A stretch of 64,000 nucleotides of DNA, taken from positions 836,649 through 900,648 of the forward strand of contig JXCB02000002.1 of NCBI GenBank assembly GCA_000828075.3, read 5' to 3'. The position numbers and the translations under genes were made by a program. Under the pieces are notes generated by a model. It had not been told where the DNA came from. It made no database searches and worked only from the letters and a program-made list of their open reading frames with translations. Shown piece after piece: positions 1 through 8,064 of the stretch (position 1 is its first letter; every line of letters starts with the position of its first letter). This DNA is from Tolypothrix campylonemoides VB511288. GTDB taxonomy: Bacteria; Cyanobacteriota; Cyanobacteriia; Cyanobacteriales; Nostocaceae.

Positions 1-923
1 ATTTCGTGAGTTGCCCCAAAACGGTTTTTCACTGTCCGTAATAACCGATGGGAGGCAAAGCGATCGCCTTCAAAATACAACACTGTATCAACTAAGTGTT
101 CCAAAACCTTGGGTCCTGCGATCGCTCCTTCTTTCGTCACGTGTCCCACGATTAACATTGTGATATCCTCGTGCTTTGCCACCTTCATCAAAGCTGCCGT
201 ACATTCGCGCACTTGAGCGACAGAACCGGGTGCAGAGGTCAAAGCCGGAAAGAAAACTGTTTGAATACTATCAATGATTGTCACATTCGGTTTGAGTGAA
301 TCCATCTCCCGCAGGATTTCTTCCAAGTCTGTTTCTGGCAAAACATATAAATCGGCACCTACGCCATCAGCTTGCTCTACTTTGGCAATTTCTTCGGGAG
401 TTTCTTTTGCTGCTGTATCATTACCGTTGCCATTGCCTACTAAACTCAATGGTTTTCCCACCCCTAAACGGGAAGCTCTTAATTTTACCTGTTGTCCTGA
501 TTCTTCTCCAGAAACGTAGAGGATGCGGTATCTGTGCGACAGTAGATTTGATACTTGCAACAGCAGTGTAGATTTGCCTATTCCTGGATCGCCGCCTATC
601 AACACCATTGAACCAGGAACAACTCCACCTCCGAGGACTCGATCTAGTTCGTCATAGCCAGAAGCCCAACGTGTGACTTGGCGATCGCTAATTTGGTCAA
701 ATGTCAAAGACGCTCGTGGTTTGGCTGGTTTAGCTGCTACAGGTTTGCTACCAGCCTGAGCATGCCATCCACTCACTCCACGACTTGGTATATCGGTCGA
801 GGATTGGATAGTAATTTGCTCTTCTAAGGAATTGTAAGTGCCGCAAGCTGCACACTTGCCAAACCATTGGGGGGATTCTGCACCACATTCGTTACAAACG
901 TAATAACTTTTAGGCTTTGGCAT
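1..923 (-). CDS. radA: DNA repair protein RadA, C-terminus cut by window edge
   Basis: RadA is a RecA-like ATPase and branch-migration helicase that helps process recombination intermediates. About 307 residues are visible. They start MPKPKSYYVCNECG, giving the N-terminal four-cysteine zinc finger (CNEC ... CAAC). The Walker A motif GDPGIGKST follows, and the RadA-specific KNRFG motif lies at the very edge of the window (bases about 10-25). The C-terminal Lon-protease-like domain is therefore outside the window. The start ATG is at 921-923. It is transcribed away from rpaB, with about 170 bp between them. Identification rests on the zinc finger plus the Walker A and KNRFG order, which is diagnostic of RadA rather than RecA. 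Confidence 0.96.
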   Translation of the reverse strand, partial: MPKPKSYYVCNECGAESPQWFGKCAACGTYNSLEEQITIQSSTDIPSRGVSGWHAQAGSKPVAAKPAKPRASLTFDQISDRQVTRWASGYDELDRVLGGGVVPGSMVLIGGDPGIGKSTLLLQVSNLLSHRYRILYVSGEESGQQVKLRASRLGVGKPLSLVGNGNGNDTAAKETPEEIAKVEQADGVGADLYVLPETDLEEILREMDSLKPNVTIIDSIQTVFFPALTSAPGSVAQVRECTAALMKVAKHEDITMLIVGHVTKEGAIAGPKVLEHLVDTVLYFEGDRFASHRLLRTVKNRFGATHE

Positions 924-1094
924 TCTTATATTTTCTTAAATCTTCTTAATTTTTGCTTAAGTTTTTGAGCAAACTAAAATCCAATAATTGGTAGTAGATG
1001 CGGGATTTTTCCAATCAATTTGTGAAATGATATCTTAATAATATGGTATGAAAAATTAATCATGAAAAATTTTAGTTAAGGAGCGTTGAGAAAC

Positions 1095-1823
1095 TTGGAA
1101 AGTCATAAAGAAAAAATTTTAGTGGTAGATGATGAAGCCAGCATTCGGCGGATTTTAGAAACGCGCCTTTCAATGATTGGCTACGATGTGGTTACGGCTG
1201 GTGATGGGGAAGAAGCTTTGGACACTTTTCGCAAAGCTGATCCTGATCTAGTAGTTCTAGATGTGATGATGCCGAAGCTAGATGGCTACGGCGTGTGTCA
1301 AGAATTACGTAAGGAATCAGATGTCCCAATTATTATGTTAACAGCCTTGGGAGATGTAGCTGACCGGATTACTGGTCTGGAATTGGGTGCTGATGACTAC
1401 GTCGTTAAACCTTTTTCCCCTAAGGAGTTAGAAGCCCGCATTCGTTCAGTGCTACGGCGGGTAGATAAAACAGGTGCTTCTGGTATTCCCAGTTCTGGAG
1501 TGATCCATGTTAGCACGATCAAAATTGACACGAATAAGCGGCAAGTCTATAAAGGCGATGAGCGCATTCGGTTAACGGGGATGGAGTTTAGCTTGCTAGA
1601 GTTGTTAGTCAGCCGTTCTGGAGAAGCTTTCTCGCGTTCGGAAATTTTGCAGGAAGTTTGGGGATATACACCAGAACGTCATGTAGATACCCGCGTAGTA
1701 GATGTGCATATCTCCCGTTTGCGGGCAAAGTTGGAAGACGATCCAAGTAACCCAGAGTTAATCCTGACCGCAAGAGGGACTGGTTATTTATTTCAACGTA
1801 TTATTGAACCAGGAGAGGAATAA
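1095..1823 (+). CDS. rpaB: Response regulator RpaB (OmpR family)
   Basis: This is the conserved, essential cyanobacterial response regulator RpaB (Ycf27), which binds HLR1 sites and controls high-light and photosystem genes. The receiver domain (about residues 8-120) has the DD pair, the phospho-acceptor Asp in VVLDVMMP and the Lys in VVKPFSP. The C-terminal winged-helix DNA-binding domain ends in the TARGTGYLF signature. No ATG fits: one at 1062 runs into a stop. Two in-frame TTG codons remain, at 1086 and 1095. The AAGGAG at about 1078-1083 is only 2 bases from the first but 11 from the second. The second also gives MESHKEKILVVDDEAS, as I remember the N-terminus in relatives. The cognate kinase (Hik33/NblS) is not in the window. 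Confidence 0.95.
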   Translation: MESHKEKILVVDDEASIRRILETRLSMIGYDVVTAGDGEEALDTFRKADPDLVVLDVMMPKLDGYGVCQELRKESDVPIIMLTALGDVADRITGLELGADDYVVKPFSPKELEARIRSVLRRVDKTGASGIPSSGVIHVSTIKIDTNKRQVYKGDERIRLTGMEFSLLELLVSRSGEAFSRSEILQEVWGYTPERHVDTRVVDVHISRLRAKLEDDPSNPELILTARGTGYLFQRIIEPGEE

Positions 1824-1861
1824 GGACAAGGAGATAAAGGGATAATACGGATCAATGACTA

Positions 1862-2515
1862 ATGAGTAAATCCGATCCCAATAAAGTTTTACGGCGTCTG
1901 CCCATTATAGTAGGTGGGTTGGGCGCGGTACTTTTACTGATTAACCGTTTGCTAGCACCAGAATTAACCAATTCCCAAGCGCGTGCAGATGTGCTGGGTG
2001 TGATTTTGAGTGCAGTGTTGATTTTAACAGGGTTAATTTGGCAACAGGTACAACCGCGTTTACCAGAAGCCGTGCAACTCATTGGCGAAGAAGGTTTTAT
2101 GCTTGCACCCGATTTGCCTCAAGCTGTGAAAACAGAACTAGCTTGGGCATCGCATTTGTTATTAACGAATACGGTGACGCGATCGCTCGTTGTTTTCTAC
2201 AAAGGTAAAGTGTTGTTACGCCGAGGAATTTTAAGCCCTAAGTCGGATGTCGTACCAGGACCAATTTTAAAACGAGTGCTGGAAAAACAAAAGCCAGTTT
2301 ATCTCGTAGATTTAAAAGTCTATCCAGGAAGGGTTGAATTTGATTATTTGCCAGAGAATACTCAAGGTGTTATTTGTCAACCAATCGGCAAAGAGGGAGT
2401 CGTAATTTTAGCAGCGAATGCTCCTCGCAGCTACACAAAACAAGATGAAAACTGGATTGCGGGAATTGCAGATAAATTAGCTGTTAGTCTAAAAGAGGAA
2501 ATAGGTGATATTTAG
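1862..2515 (+). CDS. Cofactor assembly of complex C, subunit B family (CCB2/CCB4-like)
   Basis: The protein is 217 residues. Two hydrophobic segments near the N-terminus (about residues 12-30 and 45-62) anchor it in a membrane, and the rest is soluble. I recognise the pattern as the cyanobacterial protein related to chloroplast CCB2/CCB4, which take part in covalent attachment of heme c(i) to cytochrome b6 of the b6f complex. No catalytic motif can be pointed to, so the assignment is by overall family resemblance. It starts 38 bp after rpaB on the same strand and could be cotranscribed with it. ATG at 1862. Confidence 0.75.
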   Translation: MSKSDPNKVLRRLPIIVGGLGAVLLLINRLLAPELTNSQARADVLGVILSAVLILTGLIWQQVQPRLPEAVQLIGEEGFMLAPDLPQAVKTELAWASHLLLTNTVTRSLVVFYKGKVLLRRGILSPKSDVVPGPILKRVLEKQKPVYLVDLKVYPGRVEFDYLPENTQGVICQPIGKEGVVILAANAPRSYTKQDENWIAGIADKLAVSLKEEIGDI

Positions 2516-2522
2516 TAGGTAA

Positions 2523-2587
2523 TATAGCAATTCTAAATGATTCGTGAAAAACAAGATCCCCTACTTCTTTAAGAAGTAGGGGATCTC
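2523..2587. mobile_element. Truncated MITE: IS630-type end plus palindrome
   Basis: It begins with TATAGCAATTCTAAATGA, one mismatch from the end of the IS630 relic at 7611 and of the complete MITE at 51574. It continues with GTGAAAAACAAGATCCCC and a near-perfect 33-bp hairpin (2554-2586, stems around CTACTTCTT/AAGAAGTAG). No matching right-hand end is visible, so this looks like a left half only. It may now serve as a terminator for the upstream gene. Confidence 0.65.
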
Positions 2588-2622
2588 AACGAAAATCAAC
2601 AACTAACAACTCACAAATAATT

Positions 2623-3141
2623 ATGCAAATTTTTTACTGGTTACTTCTTGCCCTAATGGTTGTGGGTATTATTGGTGCTGTGGTTCCTGCAATTCCAGGA
2701 GCCAGTTTAATCTTAATTGCAATTATCGCTTGGGGATTTATTAGTGGTTCTTTTGCCGCTATAAAAATACCGCTTATTGTTACGATTATTGTTTTACTCT
2801 TAAGTGTAGGAATTGATTTTTTAGCCAGCTATTTGGGTGCAAGAAAGGCTGGTGCAAGTCAATGGGGGCAAATTGGTGCAATTGTTGGATTAGTGGTGGG
2901 TTTTCTAGGATTATTGCCAACATTGCCTTTTGGTGGTCCATTATTAGGAATGTTACTCGGACCGCTTCTTGGAGCGATTATTGGTGAGTATCTTTACCGA
3001 CGAGATTTGAACTTGGCTATTAAGGCTGGTATTGGAATTGTCGTAGGTACGGTGGTTGGGAATTTGATTCAAGGGTTGTTGGCGATCGCAGCAGTTGTCG
3101 TTTTCGTAGTCACAACTTGGCCACAAATATATGGCACTTAG
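2623..3141 (+). CDS. DUF456 family membrane protein
   Basis: A 172-residue, very hydrophobic protein with about five predicted membrane segments. It is rich in Gly and contains the repeated GxVxGxxxG pattern and the GPxLGxxxGxxLGA stretch typical of DUF456. That family is widespread in bacteria and has no established biochemical function. ATG at 2623 is used; no strong Shine-Dalgarno is visible. It stands alone between a truncated MITE upstream and a short tandem repeat downstream. Membrane location is inferred from composition only. Confidence 0.8.
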   Translation: MQIFYWLLLALMVVGIIGAVVPAIPGASLILIAIIAWGFISGSFAAIKIPLIVTIIVLLLSVGIDFLASYLGARKAGASQWGQIGAIVGLVVGFLGLLPTLPFGGPLLGMLLGPLLGAIIGEYLYRRDLNLAIKAGIGIVVGTVVGNLIQGLLAIAAVVVFVVTTWPQIYGT

Positions 3142-3196
3142 AACGAGAGGGGCTTTATTGCCCCAGACATAATTTTTCCGCTTGATTACCATTACT

Positions 3197-3247
3197 CCAA
3201 TCCCTAATCCCCAATCCCTAATCCCCAGTCCCTAATCCCCAATCCCC
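3197..3247. repeat. Short tandem repeat (CCCTAAT/CCCCAAT units)
   Basis: About seven degenerate copies of a heptamer alternating CCCTAAT and CCCCAAT. This matches the short tandemly repeated sequences common between genes of heterocystous cyanobacteria. It overlaps the 3' end of the nblB-like gene: the last codons and the TAG stop (complement of 3232-3234) lie inside the repeat. Confidence 0.85.
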
Positions 3248-3903
3248 TTTACATATTTTCTAGCTTCAGTTGCAACAGCCTCTGCTTGATCATTCGCCAA
3301 AGTTTCTAATATGGATTTGGCTTCTGTACCGCCTAAACGACTTAAGGCTTGCGCCAGTCTATAACGAACTTGCCAATCTGGATCTGTTGCATAGGGAGCT
3401 AACAAGGGAATAGCCTGTGTATTTCCCAACTCGCCAAGCGAACTTATGGCTGCAGTCTTGACTAAATCATTGTCTGAAGAAAGTGCCTCTTTTAGCAAGT
3501 CAAAGGCTCTTGGATCGCCCAACTCTCCGAGTGTAGCGATGATGCTGAATTGTACAATCCACTCGTTGGTGGTTTGGTAAGTTTGTTGTAAATCTTCAAA
3601 AGCATCGTGTAGCTTCAAAGCGCCTAAACAATCTGCTGCGGCGGCTTGCACATCGGCTTCAGGATCATTGAGCAAGCGATCGCGCAATATATTCAAAGAT
3701 AAGTCTAAATTTTGTCCGCCTAGAGTATCCAACTGACTCACTGCTGAGTACCGCACACGGGAACTGCTATCGTTCACAGCATTTTGAATCAACTCAAAAC
3801 CTGTAGCGGGTTCTAGTTGACGAATTTGATTCACTGCTCGCAAGCGATCGCCTAAATCTTCAGAATTCAGCAATTGCTTGACAGATTCAGGAGTAATACT
3901 CAT
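3232..3903 (-). CDS. nblB: HEAT-repeat protein, NblB-like (phycobilisome degradation)
   Basis: A 223-residue all-helical protein made of about five HEAT/PBS-lyase repeats, with recurring units such as VRYSAVSQL, VQAAAADCLGAL and VRYRLAQALSRLGG. NblB is related to bilin lyases and is needed for phycobilisome dismantling under nutrient stress. Length and the opening MSITPESVKQLLNSEDLGDR match my memory of cyanobacterial NblB. A related phycocyanobilin-lyase-like function cannot be excluded from repeats alone. The last residues (KGIGD) and stop codon are encoded by the tandem repeat at 3197-3247, so the C-terminal tail has probably been altered by repeat expansion. No phycobilisome gene is nearby. 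Confidence 0.7.
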   Translation of the reverse strand: MSITPESVKQLLNSEDLGDRLRAVNQIRQLEPATGFELIQNAVNDSSSRVRYSAVSQLDTLGGQNLDLSLNILRDRLLNDPEADVQAAAADCLGALKLHDAFEDLQQTYQTTNEWIVQFSIIATLGELGDPRAFDLLKEALSSDNDLVKTAAISSLGELGNTQAIPLLAPYATDPDWQVRYRLAQALSRLGGTEAKSILETLANDQAEAVATEARKYVKGIGD

Positions 3904-4006
3904 TTGATGATCCCAGTTTTCAAAAATGTTTTAAAAAAAACTTAACAATTCACACTCACTAGTCACATACTGGACTAATGCCTTATGACTTATAACTCAT
4001 GACTCA

Positions 4007-4474
4007 TCACTCATGTTGATCGGCTGCCATTGCTCGAATAATGTCACCACGCGTGAGAATACCAATAACTTGACCCTCGCTGTCAAGGACTGGCAAGCGG
4101 TGGACATTGCGATCGTGCATTAGTCTAGCAGCTTCTGTGGCAGTTTTGTCAGGAGTGATGGTAATGGGGTTTTTGCTCATGACTTCGCCAACAGTTTGTC
4201 CAAGTGCTTTATGCAGATCGCGTTCATAATCTGCGGGATTTTGTAAATAAATGACGCTATCAAGAAACATGATGTAAGCCGGAGGAGTCACACCAGTTTC
4301 TTGCCACATCAAGTCCGTTTCCGAAATAATACCTACTAATTTGCTACTGTCATCTACAACAGGTAACCCACTAATGCGTCGTTCTGCCAGGATTTTAATC
4401 GCTTCCTGTAAAGGACTTTCCGGTCGGACGACAATCGGATCACGGCTCATGATATCGGCAACGGTCTTAGGCAT
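4007..4474 (-). CDS. CBS-domain pair protein
   Basis: From the preferred start the protein is 155 residues and consists of two CBS motifs and little else: first MSRDPIVVRPESPLQEAI ... ISGLPVVDD, second MSKNPITITPDKTATEAA ... VHRLPVLD. Stand-alone CBS pairs bind adenine nucleotides and regulate a partner, which is not evident here. The longest reading frame starts at 4513. The ATG at 4472-4474 (MPKTVADIM) is preferred, because AAGGTGA lies about 9 bases upstream and the family normally begins just before the DIM motif. It is flanked by intergenic sequence on both sides. Confidence 0.85.
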   Translation of the reverse strand: MPKTVADIMSRDPIVVRPESPLQEAIKILAERRISGLPVVDDSSKLVGIISETDLMWQETGVTPPAYIMFLDSVIYLQNPADYERDLHKALGQTVGEVMSKNPITITPDKTATEAARLMHDRNVHRLPVLDSEGQVIGILTRGDIIRAMAADQHE

Positions 4475-4626
4475 TGGCTTGCTGTCACCTTTTATTAACC
4501 TACCTGGGATCATTGTAAAGAATTAGGGGTATTAACCTGACAACGTTAATACATTGTTACCAAGAAAGAACTCAGAACTTAGAACATAGAACTCAGAATA
4601 CAGAAGCAGTTTTGGGTGATTATTTA

Positions 4627-5670
4627 TCACTCAAATCGAGTTTCACAAAACACTTGTAACAAATCAATACAATTTGCAATTGCTCCCAAGTGAGCAATTT
4701 CGTACCCGTGAGTATTCTGTGTAGGAAACGCCAAACAAGCGCCACGAGCAACGTGACCAAACTTCATAGCAATTGAAGCATCACTACCAAAACCACTGAG
4801 GGTTGCTAGCTGTACTGACATATCTAATTGCTTAGCGGACTGACGCAGTTGCCCATTTAACGTTTCATCATAAATCCCATATCCATCTTGAAAAAGTATC
4901 ACAGGACTTTTCCCCTCCTCAATTGGGTATTCTGATGAGAGAGGGCAAATTTCTAAAGCAATCAAGGCATCTAAGCGTTGGTTTTGAGTAAAAAAAAGCG
5001 CGCCAATTGCTCCCACTTCTTCTTTTGCTGACGCTACCAGGTAGACATTGACTGCGGGCTGTTTTACCTTTTCGGCTAGTGCCAGTAGGATAGCAACTGA
5101 AGCTTTGTTATCCAAGGTATAACTAGCAATATAGTCGTTTAACCTAATGGGGTGCTTACGATGCTTGCCAATCACCATTCTAGTTCCTGGTCGAATGCCA
5201 GCTGCTTCTAATTCAGAAGTCGTACATTTTGTCTCAATCCAGGCATCTTCCCATTTTACAGGAGTGTCTTCCTGCTGAACTTTTTGCGGTGATTCGTGGG
5301 AGACGTGACGGGAACCAAAACTGAGAATACCACTGACAGTTGCGTTATCTCCCAGTAAATCCACGACTCCTTCGCCATAAACCCACGGAAATGCGCCGCC
5401 TAGTTTACGAACTTCGACTTGACCGTTGTCGCCTACTGTTTTTACAATTGCACCTATTTCATCTTTATGAGCGGTGATAGCGATTTGTCTTGTTGGATCT
5501 AACCCTGGAATTTTAGCAATGATATTGTCAGCGCGATCGCACCAAACTTCGACTCCCAACGCCGCAAATTCCTGCATTAAAAATTGGTTGATTTCTCCTT
5601 CTACACCACTAGGAGAATGGTGCATAACCAATTCTTCAATTTTTTTGAATAAGTCTTCGTAATCCCACAT
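4627..5670 (-). CDS. M42-family metallopeptidase (glutamyl aminopeptidase-like)
   Basis: A dinuclear metal aminopeptidase of the M42 family, about 347 residues as in family members. Metal-ligand motifs are visible in order: AHKDEIG (His/Asp region), LDNKAS (bridging Asp), KEEVGAIG (catalytic Glu-Glu) and, near the C-terminus, THGYEIAHL (ligand His). The insert after the first motif is the PDZ-like domain of M42 enzymes. The reading frame extends to 5691, but MWDYEDLFKKIEEL at 5670 is a more natural beginning. Likely a cytosolic peptidase; the substrate cannot be told. It stands alone. Confidence 0.85.
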   Translation of the reverse strand: MWDYEDLFKKIEELVMHHSPSGVEGEINQFLMQEFAALGVEVWCDRADNIIAKIPGLDPTRQIAITAHKDEIGAIVKTVGDNGQVEVRKLGGAFPWVYGEGVVDLLGDNATVSGILSFGSRHVSHESPQKVQQEDTPVKWEDAWIETKCTTSELEAAGIRPGTRMVIGKHRKHPIRLNDYIASYTLDNKASVAILLALAEKVKQPAVNVYLVASAKEEVGAIGALFFTQNQRLDALIALEICPLSSEYPIEEGKSPVILFQDGYGIYDETLNGQLRQSAKQLDMSVQLATLSGFGSDASIAMKFGHVARGACLAFPTQNTHGYEIAHLGAIANCIDLLQVFCETRFE

Positions 5671-5750
5671 TGTTAGTTTAATTTCAACCAAAAATATATA
5701 ATTTTTTATCTAATCAATCATATATCAAGACCGGATTGTGCAAACTTGAT

Positions 5751-5784
5751 ATAAAAAAAAGCCGCGATTCTCATGAATCACGGC
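5751..5784 (-). terminator. Rho-independent terminator of the GDSL esterase gene
   Basis: On the minus strand an 11-bp stem (AGCCGTGATTC paired with GAATCGCGGCT, one G-T pair, 4-base loop) is followed by a run of eight T. It lies about 30 bp after the stop codon of the GDSL esterase. Confidence 0.85.
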
Positions 5785-5814
5785 TGACTTGGATGACTTA
5801 GTTAATAAACAGAT

Positions 5815-6900
5815 TTATCTTTCAACGACTGCACGGGATGAGTGTTTGCTAACGACTTGACTTGCTACTGGAGTGAGGGCTAAGTTTTTTTGTTTGCGCT
5901 GAAGCATTGCTGCTGCACCCACACCAAGCGCTAACAGACTCAAAGCTGTAGAACGTTCAGGAACAGACTTAGCTCTTATTGAGGCTAGCGCTGTATCTGC
6001 TACAAGCTTATGAGCGGATGAACTGGGATGAACAGAATCAAAGAACAAGAAATCGTTCGGGTTATTACACACACTTGTGAGCACACCTTGCACAAGATCA
6101 CCGACCACACAAGGTGCGGTAACATTTGTGAAACCGAATTCACTCGGATTAGCTAGCACCCTATTAAATAGCGAATCAACATCAACGGGGATAATATTGA
6201 CGCCAGGGGTATTACTTAATTGACCCAGAGCAGCTGCTAATGCCGCGTTATGATTGTTTGTTAAAGTTGTGAAAGCGTTAGTATTTCCCGTCGCTGAGAC
6301 CAAAGGAGTCTTGCCTAAATCTGGCAAGTTGAACACCAAAATATTTTTCGCGCCTGCTTGGGCAAGTAACCCTACTGAGTCTGATACATTCTTTACTGTT
6401 TGAGTAACGTCAGGATTCTGAGTAAACAAGTAATCGTTCGCACCTCCCCACACAGCATAAAGACCGTTTGGGTCAACCTTCTGATTGTTTGTTAAGAATG
6501 GTTGCGTAAACGAGCCGACTTGTTCGAGTACTCCTGGAACACCGGGAACATTTAAGAAGTTTCCTTGACCAGACAAAGAACCACCAAAGGCATAGTTAAC
6601 GCCTTCAGGAGCAGTCGTCCTGAGTTGAACGATTAAATCAGTAATTGTGGTGGGGGGTAATCCTAGGTTATCTCCGAGATAGTCCACCCAAATCTTGTCA
6701 TTGGAAAAACGTCCTTGAAAGTAGGGCGGGTCTGGGGGAAGCGGACCTGTTGGTAACCCTTGAGTCACGTTAAATAAATTACCAGTATCTGACAGGCTAT
6801 CGCCAAAGACAACAAATTGACTAAAATCAGCTGCTGAAGCTTTTAGCGGCACAGTCAAGGAGAGAAGCGCAAATCCTGCTGTTACAAGTTCTTTTTTCAT
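5815..6900 (-). CDS. Secreted GDSL-family lipase/esterase with PEP-CTERM-like tail
   Basis: An SGNH/GDSL hydrolase of 361 residues. The N-terminus MKKELVTAGFALLSLTVPLKASA is a signal peptide, so the protein is exported. Block I is VVFGDSLSDTGN (nucleophile Ser), block III is WGGANDYLF (Asn), and block V is FFDSVHPSSSAH (Asp/His). The C-terminus has VPERSTALSLLALGVGAAAML followed by basic residues, which resembles a PEP-CTERM sorting signal with Arg instead of Pro; unlike typical ones it is followed by about 28 more residues. The open frame reaches 7062, but ATG at 6898-6900, just before the signal peptide, is the clear start. The hairpin at 5751-5784 ends the transcript. Confidence 0.88.
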   Translation of the reverse strand: MKKELVTAGFALLSLTVPLKASAADFSQFVVFGDSLSDTGNLFNVTQGLPTGPLPPDPPYFQGRFSNDKIWVDYLGDNLGLPPTTITDLIVQLRTTAPEGVNYAFGGSLSGQGNFLNVPGVPGVLEQVGSFTQPFLTNNQKVDPNGLYAVWGGANDYLFTQNPDVTQTVKNVSDSVGLLAQAGAKNILVFNLPDLGKTPLVSATGNTNAFTTLTNNHNAALAAALGQLSNTPGVNIIPVDVDSLFNRVLANPSEFGFTNVTAPCVVGDLVQGVLTSVCNNPNDFLFFDSVHPSSSAHKLVADTALASIRAKSVPERSTALSLLALGVGAAAMLQRKQKNLALTPVASQVVSKHSSRAVVER

Positions 6901-7374
6901 ACTCACTCTATAGTCGTATTTTTTATTACTTTTTAGACTCAATACATAGGGGTAGTGCTGGTTTCCTGAAAATTCTGTATTTATTAAAAAACTTACTGTC
7001 GCACGAGCCGCGATTTTACCCGAACATAAATTACATATGCCTTTGGCACACTTTGCAAACAAACCTCAGCCGACTCGACTGGAGGTTCTCATTCCTGAAC
7101 TACCTAGCTCCCGAACTTTTTGGCTGTATTGAGATAATTGTACCTGACTGAAGTAATTGTACGTACTAGCACATGAAACGTTAATCCAAAAGCTATCACA
7201 AACAATAACTGTTAGTGTTTTCATTTACCGATTTTTCACAATGAACCGGAATTTGGTAAAGAAACTGTAAAGATTTCAGTCAAGTTCACTAGAACAATAA
7301 AAATTGAGATTGTTAAATAACAAATTATACAAAAAAGGTTAGTTGCACATTACTTATCAACTTCACAGCTGTCA

Positions 7375-7610
7375 ATCCTTACCGGCGAGACACTGTCAAT
7401 CATTCTCGATTTGCTGACAGTGTTTATCTATGTGGGATTGATGTTCTGGTACAACTGGCGCATGGCATTACTAGGCTTGATGATTGTGCCACCATTTTTT
7501 ATCCTCACTCTGGCTTCTACAAACATCTTGCGCCGTATGTCCAGAGAGATTTTCAATGCTGGAGCAGAACAAAGCAGCTATTTAATTCAATCCCTAACAG
7601 GAATTCGCTC
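7375..7610 (+). pseudogene. Fragment of an ABC exporter transmembrane domain
   Basis: About 78 codons without an own start encode TGETLSIILDLLTVF ... FWYNWRMALLGLMIVP ... TNILRRMSREIFNAGAEQS ... SLTGIRS. This is a piece of the membrane domain of peptidase-containing or lipid-type ABC exporters. Everything upstream (N-terminal part) and the ATPase domain downstream are missing. Homology stops exactly where TATAGCAATCC, the end of an IS630-type element, begins at 7611. This suggests insertion into the gene followed by deletion. It is non-functional as it stands. Confidence 0.75.
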
Positions 7611-7975
7611 TATAGCAATCCTAAATGAGTCATGATAAAATACCATACTCATTTAATTTAGGGAAGTCAAAAATTTGATAATGAATGCACAATTCAAACA
7701 GTCGCTTGACAACAGAGAATGAACGACACAGAAAATAAAACCAAGGAATCATTCTTTTGGCTTGTAACCAAATATCTTCTTATGGGTTGCTGTTGTGGAG
7801 CATTCGGAGCAAACAGTTCGCAAGTTATTGCCCATTGATTTGGTTCAAGTTCACGATTTACCGAGTCTAAATACTCCTTAATCTGTTGTGATTTATGATA
7901 GCTTGCACCGTCCCAAATAATTAATAGTTTTGCCTCAGGATGTTGTGGAGCATAGCCAATAACCCCAGCTGCGCA
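7611..7975 (-). mobile_element. IS630-type insertion sequence, one end only
   Basis: The element's end TATAGCAATCCTAAATGA lies at 7611. Inside it, on the minus strand, is the C-terminal third of a transposase. The other end and the N-terminal two thirds of the transposase are absent; recognisable homology ends at about 7971-7975. IS630/Tc1 elements insert at TA, which agrees with the TA at 7611-7612. The same end sequence occurs on the MITEs at 2523 and 51574. Confidence 0.75.
7630..7971 (-). pseudogene. IS630-family transposase, truncated and frameshifted
   Basis: Read on the minus strand from about 7971, the frame gives LLIIWDGASYHKSQQIKEYL and then CELFAPNAPQQQPI, the second and third parts of the DDE catalytic region of IS630 transposases (Asp in WDGASYH). 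Near 7785 the frame must shift by one base to continue as EDIWLQAKRMIPWFYFL, and then to a normal family end (IFDFPKLNEYG) with a stop at 7630-7632. N-terminal truncation plus the frameshift make it inactive. The identification comes from the characteristic WDGASYH, FAPNAP and EDIWLQAK motifs in correct order. Confidence 0.75.
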
Positions 7976-8064
7976 TAGGGATGGGGCTTGTAAGAAAAAT
8001 GAACAGATTTAAAAATTCTCAAGGTTAAGGTTAGCATTCCCTGGCTTGAGCCAGGGAACGCATA

